Positions 45,484 to 53,798 of a DNA stretch of 64,000 bases are shown piece after piece. The position numbers and the translations under genes are program-made. This DNA comes from Planctomycetota bacterium (lineage in GTDB: Bacteria; Planctomycetota; UBA11346): positions 124,001 to 188,000 of the forward strand of contig JADGDD010000003.1 of the NCBI GenBank assembly GCA_016745075.1. The letters run 5' to 3'. Below the pieces are notes generated by a model, which saw nothing but the letters and a program-made list of their open reading frames with translations, did no database searches and was not told where the DNA came from. Numbering within the stretch: position 1 is the first letter of the stretch; every line of letters begins with the position of its first letter.

Positions 45484-46398
45484 ATGGTTATTGCCCGTCG
45501 CTTACTTGTACGCCCAGATGTGCCAGGCTGTTATCATCTAATGAGTAGATGTGTCCGTCGTTTGCATTGCTTGACGTATGATGAACGCCGAAAATGGGTT
45601 GAAGGTTGTTTGCGGCAACATGCTATGAAGATGGCGATTGATGTGCTGACCTTTGCTGTAATGAAGAACCATGTTCATATTGTCATTCGCATTCGGCCTG
45701 ATTTGGCAGGGCAGTGGAGTGCGCGTGAGGTCGTTGACAAATGGCTGAAGTTGGTTCCCTGTAGAAATTCCGCAGGTGATGTGTTGGATTTGGATGATGA
45801 GATGCGAGAGCGGATTTCATCAAACACGGAGTGGGTGCAGGAGCGTCGAGCTCGCTTGTCTAGTATGAGCTGGTTTATGCGGTTGGCGAAACAAAAAATT
45901 TCTATAAAAATGAATAAAGCGGATGAAGTAACTGGGCATTTTTGGGGTGAGCGCTTTGTTTCTGTTTTTTTGCCAGATAGGCAGGCTGTAGTGGCGTGTA
46001 TGGCGTATGTGGATTTAAATCCTTTTCGTGCGGGGGAGTGTAATTTGCCTGAACGTGGGGGCTATATAGGGTTACAAATAAGGGTGGAGCATGCTGCTTT
46101 TTATGAAAAGCAGGAGCGGGCTTTTAGAGAGCATGGTAATGAAGTCGTGAGTAGCCAAGGTAATGAGCGCCAGCAACAGCAGTGGATAGAGCCGCTCTGT
46201 TGCTGTGGAGTGTTTGTTGCAACTAGATGTGGTTATGATGACAAGTGGGTCCAAGAATTTTCTCCATCATTAACGGAACAGCGTTATTTAGAGTTGGTGG
46301 ATAGAGCTGCTCGTGAAATGAGCTATCATAAAGAAGGCAGAAAAAAACGGAAGCTCAGTCGTGATGTAGAGGAAATTGTAGATCGAATGAATATCTAG
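45484..46398 (+). CDS. IS200-like (REP-associated type) transposase-family protein with intact HuH
   Basis: 304 residues from ATG 45484 (AGAGGA just upstream; an in-frame TTG at 45454 is the alternative). It matches the Y1-transposase relatives common in planctomycete-type genomes: RLLVRPDVPGCYHLMSRCVR, the HuH motif MKNHVHIVIRIRPD, SSMSWFMRLAKQKISIKMN, GHFWGERFVS and MAYVDLNPFRAG. No tyrosine is evident in the helix where REP-type enzymes carry the nucleophile, so single-strand cleavage activity is uncertain. The C-terminus adds a basic tail (GRKKRKLSRDVEE). No flanking inverted or direct repeats of an insertion sequence were found, so it looks like a resident gene rather than a mobile element. 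Confidence 0.85.
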   Translation: MVIARRLLVRPDVPGCYHLMSRCVRRLHCLTYDERRKWVEGCLRQHAMKMAIDVLTFAVMKNHVHIVIRIRPDLAGQWSAREVVDKWLKLVPCRNSAGDVLDLDDEMRERISSNTEWVQERRARLSSMSWFMRLAKQKISIKMNKADEVTGHFWGERFVSVFLPDRQAVVACMAYVDLNPFRAGECNLPERGGYIGLQIRVEHAAFYEKQERAFREHGNEVVSSQGNERQQQQWIEPLCCCGVFVATRCGYDDKWVQEFSPSLTEQRYLELVDRAAREMSYHKEGRKKRKLSRDVEEIVDRMNI

Positions 46399-46453
46399 TT
46401 AACGGCTGTCTTGAGGCCTTGTGTATTCGGTTTTGTACTCAGTATGTGCAACC

Positions 46454-47185
46454 ATGCGAATTTGGGCACTTTCAGACCTGCATCTGTCTCTTGGCGGAGA
46501 TAAGCCGATGGATGTATTTGGTGATCATTGGGCGCGACATCATGAGCGGATGGCAGATGCTTGGGACTCCTGTGTCGGAGCAGAGGATATAGTTCTGAGT
46601 CCAGGTGATTTTTCGTGGGCAAAAAAAGAATATGAGGCAACTGCGGATTTTGCTTGGCTTGATGAACGTCCAGGAAAGAAAATTCTGATTAAGGGCAATC
46701 ATGACTATTGGTGGCCCAGCAGTAAAACGAGATTGCGTAATTTGTTGCCAGATCAAACTTACGCATTAAAGAAGAATTCATGTATTATTGATGGCATTGG
46801 CTTCTTTGGTGCGCGAGGGGGAGACTTTGCAGCCTTAACACAGTATGGAGATGAGCGAACCGAAGAAGATATAGCAAAAGCTTTGGCTCGTGAGGAGCGT
46901 GAATTGCTTCAAAGCTTAGAGCACTTGGAGCAGAGTGAGGGGGCTGATGAATTAAACTTGCGAGTATGTTTGTTTCATTACCCACCAGTTCCCGCGGGTC
47001 GTAAGGGCAGCCGTTTTACCCGTATTATTGAGAGTTCTGGCGCCAAGCATTGTGTTTACGGGCACTTACATGGTAAAGGTGCCAGCGCTCACGGGATAAA
47101 TGGTATTTTTAATGATGTGTCCTATATTTGCACAAGCTGTGATCTTATCGATTTTACCCCAATACAAATAGCGGAGCTACCATAA
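46454..47185 (+). CDS. Calcineurin-like metallophosphoesterase
   Basis: 243 residues from ATG 46454, giving the canonical start MRIWALSDLHLSLGGDKPMD (D-x-H motif). Further metal ligands are in LSPGDFSWAK, LIKGNHDYWW (GNHD) and VYGHLHGKG (GHLH). It hydrolyses a phosphoester, substrate unknown. Similar proteins are annotated as YkuE-like or UDP-diacylglucosamine-hydrolase-related. No ribosome site is visible, and an earlier in-frame start is possible. Its stop overlaps the rnhA start by one base (TAATG), so the two are coupled. Confidence 0.92.
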   Translation: MRIWALSDLHLSLGGDKPMDVFGDHWARHHERMADAWDSCVGAEDIVLSPGDFSWAKKEYEATADFAWLDERPGKKILIKGNHDYWWPSSKTRLRNLLPDQTYALKKNSCIIDGIGFFGARGGDFAALTQYGDERTEEDIAKALAREERELLQSLEHLEQSEGADELNLRVCLFHYPPVPAGRKGSRFTRIIESSGAKHCVYGHLHGKGASAHGINGIFNDVSYICTSCDLIDFTPIQIAELP

Positions 47186-47670
47186 TGACTCGATTCATAG
47201 CATATACGGATGGTGGGTGTCGTGGCAATCCCGGTGTTGGCGGCTGGGGATTTATGCTGATAGATACGGATACGACTAAGGCTTTAGAGCGCCGTGGCGG
47301 GGAAGCAGAGACAACCAATAATCGTATGGAAATGACCGCTGCCATAGAGGCGCTCAAGGCACTGCGAGTGAAAGAACAAGGCCTAACTATCTATACAGAC
47401 AGCCGTTATCTTATTGACTGTTGTAGTAAGTGGATGCCCGGCTGGAAGGCAAAGGGTTGGACAAAAAAAGGTGGCGAACTTAAGAACGTTGATTTATTGA
47501 AAGAATTAGACGCTTTATTGAGTATGCAGAAAGTTACATGGCAGTGGGTGAAAGGGCATGCAGGAGACCCTGGTAACGAACGGGTTGATGCCCTAGCGAA
47601 TGAGGCTATGGATGCGTTGCTTGCAGGTGATGATCCTGTTCACTCGCAACGAGGCCGCTGGCAAGGATGA
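47185..47670 (+). CDS. rnhA: Ribonuclease HI
   Basis: 161 residues. All catalytic acids are visible: IAYTDGGCRGNPGVGGW (Asp), TTNNRMEMTAAIEAL (Glu), IYTDSRYLIDCCSKW (Asp) and GNERVDALANEAM (Asp), with the basic handle region GWTKKGGELKNVDLLKEL. It degrades RNA in RNA-DNA hybrids. GGAG precedes the ATG by 8 nt, inside the end of the metallophosphoesterase gene. A GC-rich hairpin follows the stop. Confidence 0.97.
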   Translation: MTRFIAYTDGGCRGNPGVGGWGFMLIDTDTTKALERRGGEAETTNNRMEMTAAIEALKALRVKEQGLTIYTDSRYLIDCCSKWMPGWKAKGWTKKGGELKNVDLLKELDALLSMQKVTWQWVKGHAGDPGNERVDALANEAMDALLAGDDPVHSQRGRWQG

Positions 47671-47678
47671 GCCAATGA

Positions 47679-47700
47679 CAGGGGTGTTATTGCACCCCTG
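47679..47700 (+). terminator. Hairpin after rnhA
   Basis: Perfect 8-bp stem CAGGGGTG/CACCCCTG with a 6-nt loop, 8 nt after the rnhA stop. No U-tract follows, so termination may be partial or Rho-assisted. Confidence 0.5.
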
Positions 47701-47939
47701 CTAATATCCAAATTGTACTGTAGCAAGGGTGTGTGAGTATTGATCATGCTACGTGCTATTATCGCTTGACCAAGGAAGTCTATTTTCAGAATACATCCTC
47801 TTACTGTCGGATGGCATATGTAGAAAGAGGCTATCACCGAAGGAAGCTGTGCTTGGCTCACAAGTCCAGTGAATATTTATTTGAAAGCATGCTCTACAAT
47901 GGCTGTCTCAAGTACTGCGAAAAGGAAGGCAAACTATAA

Positions 47940-49100
47940 ATGATATATGGAGCAAAAAAGATTGTGCCATTAGTCTGTGTCTTGGTTGTTGTTTGCATCG
48001 CCGTTTTGCATGTGCATGCGGTAGATATTGAAGGCATCATGTTTGAAAAAGGCCAATATACATTAGAAGACTTTGACGGGCAGTCTGTGGTTATTGCTTA
48101 TATGGATACCCGTCATTATTATGGCGGTACTCTTTCTGGTTCGCGAAGTGCTTCTCAAAATGCGATTAAAGATTTACATGCACGTCGTGTTCAAGAAAAA
48201 CTTCCCATTCAAATAATTGTTGCTGAACGTTCAGATATGGATTTCATGATGGCAAAAATTGCCATTAGTAATGACCCGATTAAGGGGGTTATTTATGCTC
48301 GTATCAGAAACCTGAGCTCTTTGAATGATAATAAGGCCAATGGATCTGTGCTTATTCAGCCAGATGGAAGTAAAAAAAACATAAAGCTTTCTCAGTTAGC
48401 AGAACAATATGCAGAAAGTTTTGGGGTTTTCCCGGTAAAGGGCGATGATTTACGTCATCCAGATGTCCGAGGTCTCTGGTGGCATTTTGTCAATGGTGAT
48501 TACAGTGTTTTCAAGAAAATAATGATTCTTGCCGGTAAAGATAATGAAGAAGCTGTTCTCTTGCTTGATCGTATCGAGTCTGAATATGCTCAACGTATTC
48601 GTTCTCTGCTTTACGATATGCCAGAGAAAAAACCTGAAGCTAAACAGCATATGGTTGAGGCAGTCGATATGTTTGGCAATGTTATAGAAAAAGAATCTGC
48701 TTCGGTGGTGGAAGTTATAGCCATAGAAAAAACAGACGCTCCGTTTCGGGTGTTGGAAACGATGACAGAATACGACGAATTGGCTATGTGTATTCAGCGA
48801 GTGGAGAAAAGTAAAGAATTAAAAGATTTATTGAAGATAGCAAAAAAACATTTAAAAAAGCTGAAAAAGTCAGAAGTTTTAGAGGATGAACTGAAAGCAC
48901 GTGAAATGTTTCGTAAAACGGCTGGTCCATGTAGCGGTGGGTGTCGTGCAGTATGGGAGCAATATACGAGAGGTTTTGCTGCGATAGCGAAGAAGTATCC
49001 GTATACGGTATATGGCGAGTTAGCCCAGCAAGAATTTGACTGTTTAGATGCAGCGGGCTTCCAGAGCTTTGCAAATAATTTTAAATCAGGCCGTTTTTAA
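47940..49100 (+). CDS. Exported protein, thioredoxin-like N-terminus, paralogue 1
   Basis: 386 residues with a signal peptide (VPLVCVLVVVCIAVLHVHA). I do not recognise a named family. Residues ~35-130 read like a redoxin-type fold without active-site cysteines: YTLEDFDGQSVVIAYMDTRH, then a helix and LPIQIIVAERSDMDFMM. The middle is helical (RGLWWHFVNGDYSVFKKIMI). The C-terminal third has coiled-coil-like charged helices and ends FANNFKSGRF. AAGGAAGG precedes ATG 47940. It is followed 27 bp later by a paralogue with the same organisation and by a transglutaminase-like gene. The three look like one secreted unit. Confidence 0.8.
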   Translation: MIYGAKKIVPLVCVLVVVCIAVLHVHAVDIEGIMFEKGQYTLEDFDGQSVVIAYMDTRHYYGGTLSGSRSASQNAIKDLHARRVQEKLPIQIIVAERSDMDFMMAKIAISNDPIKGVIYARIRNLSSLNDNKANGSVLIQPDGSKKNIKLSQLAEQYAESFGVFPVKGDDLRHPDVRGLWWHFVNGDYSVFKKIMILAGKDNEEAVLLLDRIESEYAQRIRSLLYDMPEKKPEAKQHMVEAVDMFGNVIEKESASVVEVIAIEKTDAPFRVLETMTEYDELAMCIQRVEKSKELKDLLKIAKKHLKKLKKSEVLEDELKAREMFRKTAGPCSGGCRAVWEQYTRGFAAIAKKYPYTVYGELAQQEFDCLDAAGFQSFANNFKSGRF

Positions 49101-49127
49101 GCCGTTATGCGAGAGAAGGTTGGTGAG

Positions 49128-50294
49128 ATGTTTAAAATAGTGATGTTAACCTGTGCGTTGGGGTTTTCTGCTGTTTACGCAACGGATTTCCAAGGATTGC
49201 TGTTTAAAGATGGAGATGTTCGTACGCTAGAAGATTTCGACGGACAATCTGTGGTTGTTGTTTATCTAAATACTTCAAACCCGCAGAGTGGTGGCTATCT
49301 TGGAGTATATGATGAATCAAGTCCCTATTATTCTAAAATTAAAGACCTGCATTCGCGTCGAATTACAGAAAAATTACCACTGCAAATAATTGTCGCAGAA
49401 CAAAAAGATGCTGATTACATGATGTCCAAAGTTGCTATTTCACATGACTCGGTCAAAGGCGTTATGTATGCACGGGTACGTCCGCAAACAAATTTTGTGG
49501 ATGGTAAAGTTGGTTCAGCGGTTTTGTATCAACCGGATGGTGAAACAGCGTCTACAAACCTCAAAGCTTTAAACGATAGCAATCGCTCATATGGAAAGTT
49601 TCCGATAGAAGGTGCTGATTTAGCAAGTCAAGATGTGCGTACTATTTGGTGGCGGTTTGTGAATAATGATTACAGCATTATGAAAAAGCTGGTGTCATTG
49701 GCGAAAAAAGATGAGCAGGCAGCCATTCTACTTGGACGTATAGAAAAAACATACGGAGCTCGCGTTCGTGTACTGATCTTTGATCTGGAACCGTCAGATG
49801 GAGTTGTTAAAGATAATACGGGTAAACAATTGGATATGTTTGGTAATCCTGTTGGTAGTTCGCCAAAGCATACGAATAAAAAAGAAGTAGAGTCAGGCAC
49901 CGAAGGAACTGTGCTTCCTGAAGAAGAAGGAGCGCCTTTTCGGACAATAAGCACACTTAAAGAATATGACGAGTTGGCAGCATGTTTAGAGCGAATTAAT
50001 AAAAGTAAAAACCTCAAGAAATTAGTGAAAATAGCTGGCAAACGATTGAAAATTGCGGCCAAATCAGATGCATTAACAGACGAATTAAAGGCCAGAGATT
50101 TGTATAGAAAAACAGCTGCGCCAAGTGGTAAGGGAGCCAGAGATATATATAATGGTTATATTAAAGGATTTGGCTTTATTGCTCAGCGTTATTCAGAAAC
50201 AGAATATGGCATGTATGCACAGCAAGAGTTCGATAAACTTAGTTCCATTGGTTGGCAGAATTTTGCCAATAATTTTCGTTCAGGTCGTTTTTAG
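49128..50294 (+). CDS. Exported protein, thioredoxin-like N-terminus, paralogue 2
   Basis: 388 residues from ATG 49128, with GAAGG 8-9 nt upstream; ATG 49107 lacks a ribosome site. Signal peptide FKIVMLTCALGFSAVYA. It is collinear with the preceding gene: TLEDFDGQSVVVVYLNTSNP, LPLQIIVAEQKDADYMMSKV, WWRFVNNDYSIMKKLVSLAK and the same end FANNFRSGRF, with a Ser/Thr/Glu-rich linker in the middle. It arose by tandem duplication. No cysteine pair of thioredoxin type is present, so a structural or binding role is likelier than redox chemistry. Its stop is 12 bp before the next start. Confidence 0.8.
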   Translation: MFKIVMLTCALGFSAVYATDFQGLLFKDGDVRTLEDFDGQSVVVVYLNTSNPQSGGYLGVYDESSPYYSKIKDLHSRRITEKLPLQIIVAEQKDADYMMSKVAISHDSVKGVMYARVRPQTNFVDGKVGSAVLYQPDGETASTNLKALNDSNRSYGKFPIEGADLASQDVRTIWWRFVNNDYSIMKKLVSLAKKDEQAAILLGRIEKTYGARVRVLIFDLEPSDGVVKDNTGKQLDMFGNPVGSSPKHTNKKEVESGTEGTVLPEEEGAPFRTISTLKEYDELAACLERINKSKNLKKLVKIAGKRLKIAAKSDALTDELKARDLYRKTAAPSGKGARDIYNGYIKGFGFIAQRYSETEYGMYAQQEFDKLSSIGWQNFANNFRSGRF

Positions 50295-50306
50295 GAGATG
50301 TGTAGT

Positions 50307-51710
50307 ATGCGATGGTTGATTGTTCTCTTTTGCAGCGCGTATTTATGTGCAGCAGAAGGTTTGGTGACAGATCAATGGTTTACCGGTCAATTAAATGGTG
50401 CAACCGCTTTGAGTGGGCATGAAACGGTTACGCAATCAGCAGATGGCGGTCTTGTTACAAATTTCACCATGACCATGTTATTCTCTCGTTCTTTGGCAGG
50501 CTTTACATCAACCATGTCGATGACGCAGAAACGGCATTTTGAAGAAGGTGCAGATGGCCTGATTCACTCCTTTCATTTTGATGATGACGAAAATGGTACG
50601 CGAACAACAGCACGAGGTGTTATTAAAGACGGCGTGGTAGAGGCAGACATTACTCGCAATGGTCAAACAAGACATATGAGTATTCCAGTGCCAGAAGGGA
50701 TTATCCTTTATGGTAACCACGGTGGCCAACAATTATTGGTAGAGTCCTCTATTGCTGTAGGTGAATCGGTGCAATTTCACAGTATAGAGTTATTGATGGG
50801 ACACATTCGCTTAATTACCAGTACTGGTGTGCTGAAACATCGTAGTGTTGATGGCAGTACTGTTTACGACGTAACGGTTGATCTTATGCCTATGGTTACT
50901 ACTAGCATGTCTATAGATCCCAAAGGTGATCTTATTCGTATGAGCCTTGATATGGGACCTATTGCCATTCGCTTAAAACGCTGTGAGAAACCTGTACCAT
51001 TACATGGTGCAACCCTAGATGTGGGAGCTTTGGTTCATAATCAAGGCCGAGCTCCAGTAGCGCAGGGACGTAATCTTTATCGTCTACCCAAGCGAGCGCG
51101 GCAATATATTCCAGAGAATGAATTTCAGTGTTATAACGCAGATGGGTTACTTGTTGTGGAAGATCAGGCCCAACAATCTGTACCTGAAAAATTAGATACG
51201 TATATGAAGGCAGAGCCACAGTTAGAAATAGATGATCCATCATTACGACAATGGGTACAACAGCAGTTGGAGGTTTCTTCGGCGCAGACGCAGGCAGAGC
51301 GTGCTGAATGTCTACGTATGGCAGTGCGTACACATATTCGTAAAAAAGATTTAAGTAAAGGCGATGCCACTGCCTTGGAAACCTTCCAGAGTGCTTGTGG
51401 AGATTGCACCGAACATGCGAACCTGTTGTGTGCGGCTTTACGTATTGCGGGGATACCAGCCCGAACTGAGGTAGGGGTGGTTTATGCTAGCAGTATTGGT
51501 GGTTGGGGTGGGCATGCGTGGACCTCCTATTATGATACGGATCTCAAGTGTTGGGCCCTTACAGATGCGGCGTATCCTGGCATAAATCGTTGTATGTATA
51601 TTATGACGGCGGTGTCATCTGGGAATGATGATTTTCAAATGAACGATGCCATCCTTGCAGGAACCACAGCTTTAATGGGGAAATCTATTGAAGTGTGCAC
51701 GGGTCGATAG
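50307..51710 (+). CDS. Exported transglutaminase-like protein
   Basis: 467 residues from ATG 50307, with AGGAG 9 nt upstream; ATG 50298 would sit on the ribosome site. Signal peptide MRWLIVLFCSAYLCAAEG. The N-terminal ~300 residues are a beta-rich domain of unknown type. The C-terminal ~130 residues hold a transglutaminase/protease-like core with the triad in place: Cys in SACGDCTEHANLL, His in GGWGGHAWTSYY and Asp in CWALTDAAYP. It could crosslink or cleave proteins or peptidoglycan in the periplasm. It follows two secreted paralogues closely enough to be co-transcribed. Confidence 0.88.
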   Translation: MRWLIVLFCSAYLCAAEGLVTDQWFTGQLNGATALSGHETVTQSADGGLVTNFTMTMLFSRSLAGFTSTMSMTQKRHFEEGADGLIHSFHFDDDENGTRTTARGVIKDGVVEADITRNGQTRHMSIPVPEGIILYGNHGGQQLLVESSIAVGESVQFHSIELLMGHIRLITSTGVLKHRSVDGSTVYDVTVDLMPMVTTSMSIDPKGDLIRMSLDMGPIAIRLKRCEKPVPLHGATLDVGALVHNQGRAPVAQGRNLYRLPKRARQYIPENEFQCYNADGLLVVEDQAQQSVPEKLDTYMKAEPQLEIDDPSLRQWVQQQLEVSSAQTQAERAECLRMAVRTHIRKKDLSKGDATALETFQSACGDCTEHANLLCAALRIAGIPARTEVGVVYASSIGGWGGHAWTSYYDTDLKCWALTDAAYPGINRCMYIMTAVSSGNDDFQMNDAILAGTTALMGKSIEVCTGR

Positions 51711-51862
51711 TGAGAAGTAATCGATCAAACAAAAAATATGTACACGCGTATTGAGTAGAGAAGCGTTTGCTGAGAGGCTTAAGAATGCGGGGCTTGTCTC
51801 GCATCTGGTGGCATCTAAGCTGCGCAGAACTTATATAACCCTGAATGACGAAGGAGCCGATC

Positions 51863-52180
51863 ATGGCTGCAGAATTCACAGATGACAACTTCCAAAGCGA
51901 AGTTCTTTCTAGCGACAAACCAGTATTGGTTGACTTTTGGGCCCCATGGTGTGGACCATGTAAAATGGTTGGCCCAGTTATCGAAAAACTTTCTGGCGAT
52001 ATGGCAGATACAGTAAAAATTGGTAAACTCAACGTAGACGATGCGCCGCAAACGGCACAGACTTATGGCGTTATGAGTATTCCGACCATGATTCTGTTTA
52101 AAAATGGCGAAGTTGTTGCTAAAACAACTGGTTTTCAGCCAGAGCCAGCTTTGCGCGAATTTATCGAATCAAACAGCTAA
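51863..52180 (+). CDS. trxA: Thioredoxin
   Basis: 105 residues from ATG 51863, with AAGGAG 6 nt upstream. Classic thioredoxin: FTDDNFQSEVL, PVLVDFWAPWCGPCKMVGPV with the WCGPC active site, then the cis-proline in MSIPTMILFKNGE. It is a cytoplasmic dithiol reductant for ribonucleotide reductase, peroxidases and others. No thioredoxin reductase is adjacent. A strong hairpin follows 33 bp after the stop, so it is a single-gene unit ahead of nusA. Confidence 0.97.
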   Translation: MAAEFTDDNFQSEVLSSDKPVLVDFWAPWCGPCKMVGPVIEKLSGDMADTVKIGKLNVDDAPQTAQTYGVMSIPTMILFKNGEVVAKTTGFQPEPALREFIESNS

Positions 52181-52213
52181 GCAGACTATTTTACAGATAA
52201 GAGTTGTTGTATC

Positions 52214-52240
52214 CACGACCAGTCCTTTGGGCTGGTCGTG
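52214..52240 (+). terminator. Terminator after trxA
   Basis: A 12-bp stem with one G-T pair (CACGACCAG... and ...CTGGTCGTG) and a 3-nt loop, followed by TTGTATGTG. The U-tract is short but the stem is strong. Confidence 0.75.
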
Positions 52241-52321
52241 TTGTATGTGTAAAGACTTCATGAAAATACGGTAAAGAAGCGTAAAACGCTTGACCTGAGG
52301 GATTTTCGCTTAGTCTCCCCC

Positions 52322-52380
52322 GTTCAAACCCCAGCTATTATGGCTGGGGAGCGTTGTATCATGGGGCAATGCCCCGCCTA
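52322..52380 (+). promoter_or_regulatory. Hairpin-rich leader of nusA
   Basis: Two perfect GC-rich hairpins precede nusA: CCCCAGC/GCTGGGG (52329-52349) and GGGGC-AAT-GCCCC (52363-52375). Upstream, TTGACC near 52290 may be part of a promoter, but no good -10 follows at 16-18 nt. nusA operons are often controlled in their leaders. No known element is recognised here. Confidence 0.35.
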
Positions 52381-52443
52381 TAAGGTATCATGAGTTTGGC
52401 GCTAAGGCCTCATGATAACCTGAGACGAGAGGAACGAGAAGGT

Positions 52444-53751
52444 ATGAATGCGAGTGAATTTCTCCGCCTAGTAGATTCTATTAGCCGTGAACGCGGCTTA
52501 AGCAAAGAACAGATATTTAATGACATTGAAGAAGCGTTAATTCAGGCCGCGCGTAAGCGTTTTGAACAAGAAGAAGAATTCTCGCTCACCATTGACCATG
52601 AAACTGGTGAAATACGTGCGTACGAAGGTGATCGCGCCATCGAAATGGAAGACCTTGGTCGTATTGTGGCGAATGTTGCTAAACAAGTTATTATTCAGCG
52701 TTTACGTGAAGACGAACGTGATCTATTGCACGACCAATATGAAAACCGTGTTGGTACTATCATTTCTGGCACCATTTTACGTAAAGAGCGCGGCACTGTT
52801 ATTGTTCAGCTTGCTGGTAACGAACGAGCGGAAGGCATTATCCCTCGTGACGAACAAATTCCGGGTGAAGTATACCGTCCGGGTGCCACCATTCGTGCTC
52901 ATTTACACAGTGTTACTAAGCGCGGTCAACGTGTGCGCATGGTTATCTCTCGTACACACACAGAATTTATTCGTGAATTATTTGAGTCAGAAGTTCCAGA
53001 AATTGCTGACGGTGCTATTGAAATTAAAGGTATCGTTCGTGAGCCTGGTCGCCGTACAAAAATTGCTGTTGCTGCATTGGATCCACGTATTGATCCTGTT
53101 GGTTCATGTGTTGGTATGCGCGGTAGCCGTATCTCAAAAATTAGTGATGAACTTGGTGGCGAAAAAATTGATATTATCCCATGGGTTGAAGATGAAGCGC
53201 AATTCATCATTAACAGCATGAAACCGGCAAGTATCTTGTCATGTTCATATGACGCTTTCCGTGATCGTGCTCGTGTTGTTGTGACACAAGATCAATTGCC
53301 GCTCGCTATTGGTAAAGCAGGACAAAATGTCCGTTTATCAGCACGCCTTACACGTTACCGCATTGATGTTATTAGTGAAGATCAAGCTAAAGATCTTCGG
53401 GCCCAAGGTTCTGACCAGTTACAACAACTTATTAGTGCTGGCCACTTGGAAGACTTCATCCGTGAAATTTTCTTAGATAATCACCTCAATAGCCTCAGTG
53501 TTATTGCCGCACAAACAGCGGAAGGCATTATTGATGGCGTAGAAGGTTATAATGTAGAAGTAGAACAAGCGCAGCAATTGATTGATGCAGCGAATGCCTT
53601 GCTTGATGAAGAAGGCCAGAGCGAACGTGACGAATATATAGCAGTTCGTGAACGTTTAGAGTCTGAAGCTCTTGAGGGTGCCCTTGAGAGTGAGCTCGAA
53701 GATGAAGCAACACCAGAAGAACCAGAACAAACAGAAACGTCTCCTCAATGA
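52444..53751 (+). CDS. nusA: Transcription elongation/termination factor NusA
   Basis: 435 residues from ATG 52444, giving the canonical start MNASEFLRLVDSISRERGLS (an earlier in-frame ATG at 52390 adds a non-conserved leader). NusA N-terminal domain ~1-125, S1 domain ~130-200 (GTIISGTILRKERGTVIVQL), KH1 with FIRELFESEVPEIADGAIEI and DPVGSCVGMRGSRI, and KH2 with QLPLAIGKAGQNVRLSARLT. The tail is acidic, without clear enterobacterial-type C-terminal repeats. It binds RNA polymerase and modulates pausing and termination. rimP, the usual upstream neighbour, is absent. infB follows after 47 bp. Confidence 0.97.
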   Translation: MNASEFLRLVDSISRERGLSKEQIFNDIEEALIQAARKRFEQEEEFSLTIDHETGEIRAYEGDRAIEMEDLGRIVANVAKQVIIQRLREDERDLLHDQYENRVGTIISGTILRKERGTVIVQLAGNERAEGIIPRDEQIPGEVYRPGATIRAHLHSVTKRGQRVRMVISRTHTEFIRELFESEVPEIADGAIEIKGIVREPGRRTKIAVAALDPRIDPVGSCVGMRGSRISKISDELGGEKIDIIPWVEDEAQFIINSMKPASILSCSYDAFRDRARVVVTQDQLPLAIGKAGQNVRLSARLTRYRIDVISEDQAKDLRAQGSDQLQQLISAGHLEDFIREIFLDNHLNSLSVIAAQTAEGIIDGVEGYNVEVEQAQQLIDAANALLDEEGQSERDEYIAVRERLESEALEGALESELEDEATPEEPEQTETSPQ

Positions 53752-53798
53752 GGTCATTCGTATCTGAACCGAAATAACTGCAAGACAGGTAGTATCTT

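Noticed and set aside
47733..47939. A 68-codon frame ending exactly before ATG 47940
   Set aside because: GTG start without a proper ribosome site, Cys/Tyr-rich odd composition, no family; more likely the leader of the secreted paralogue.
52320..52350. tRNA T-arm-like GTTCAAACCCC near a hairpin
   Set aside because: No acceptor, D or anticodon arms can be built around it.
52562..53221. A 219-codon frame inside nusA
   Set aside because: It is +1-shifted relative to the conserved NusA domains and gives a Val/Leu-rich composition typical of a shadow frame.
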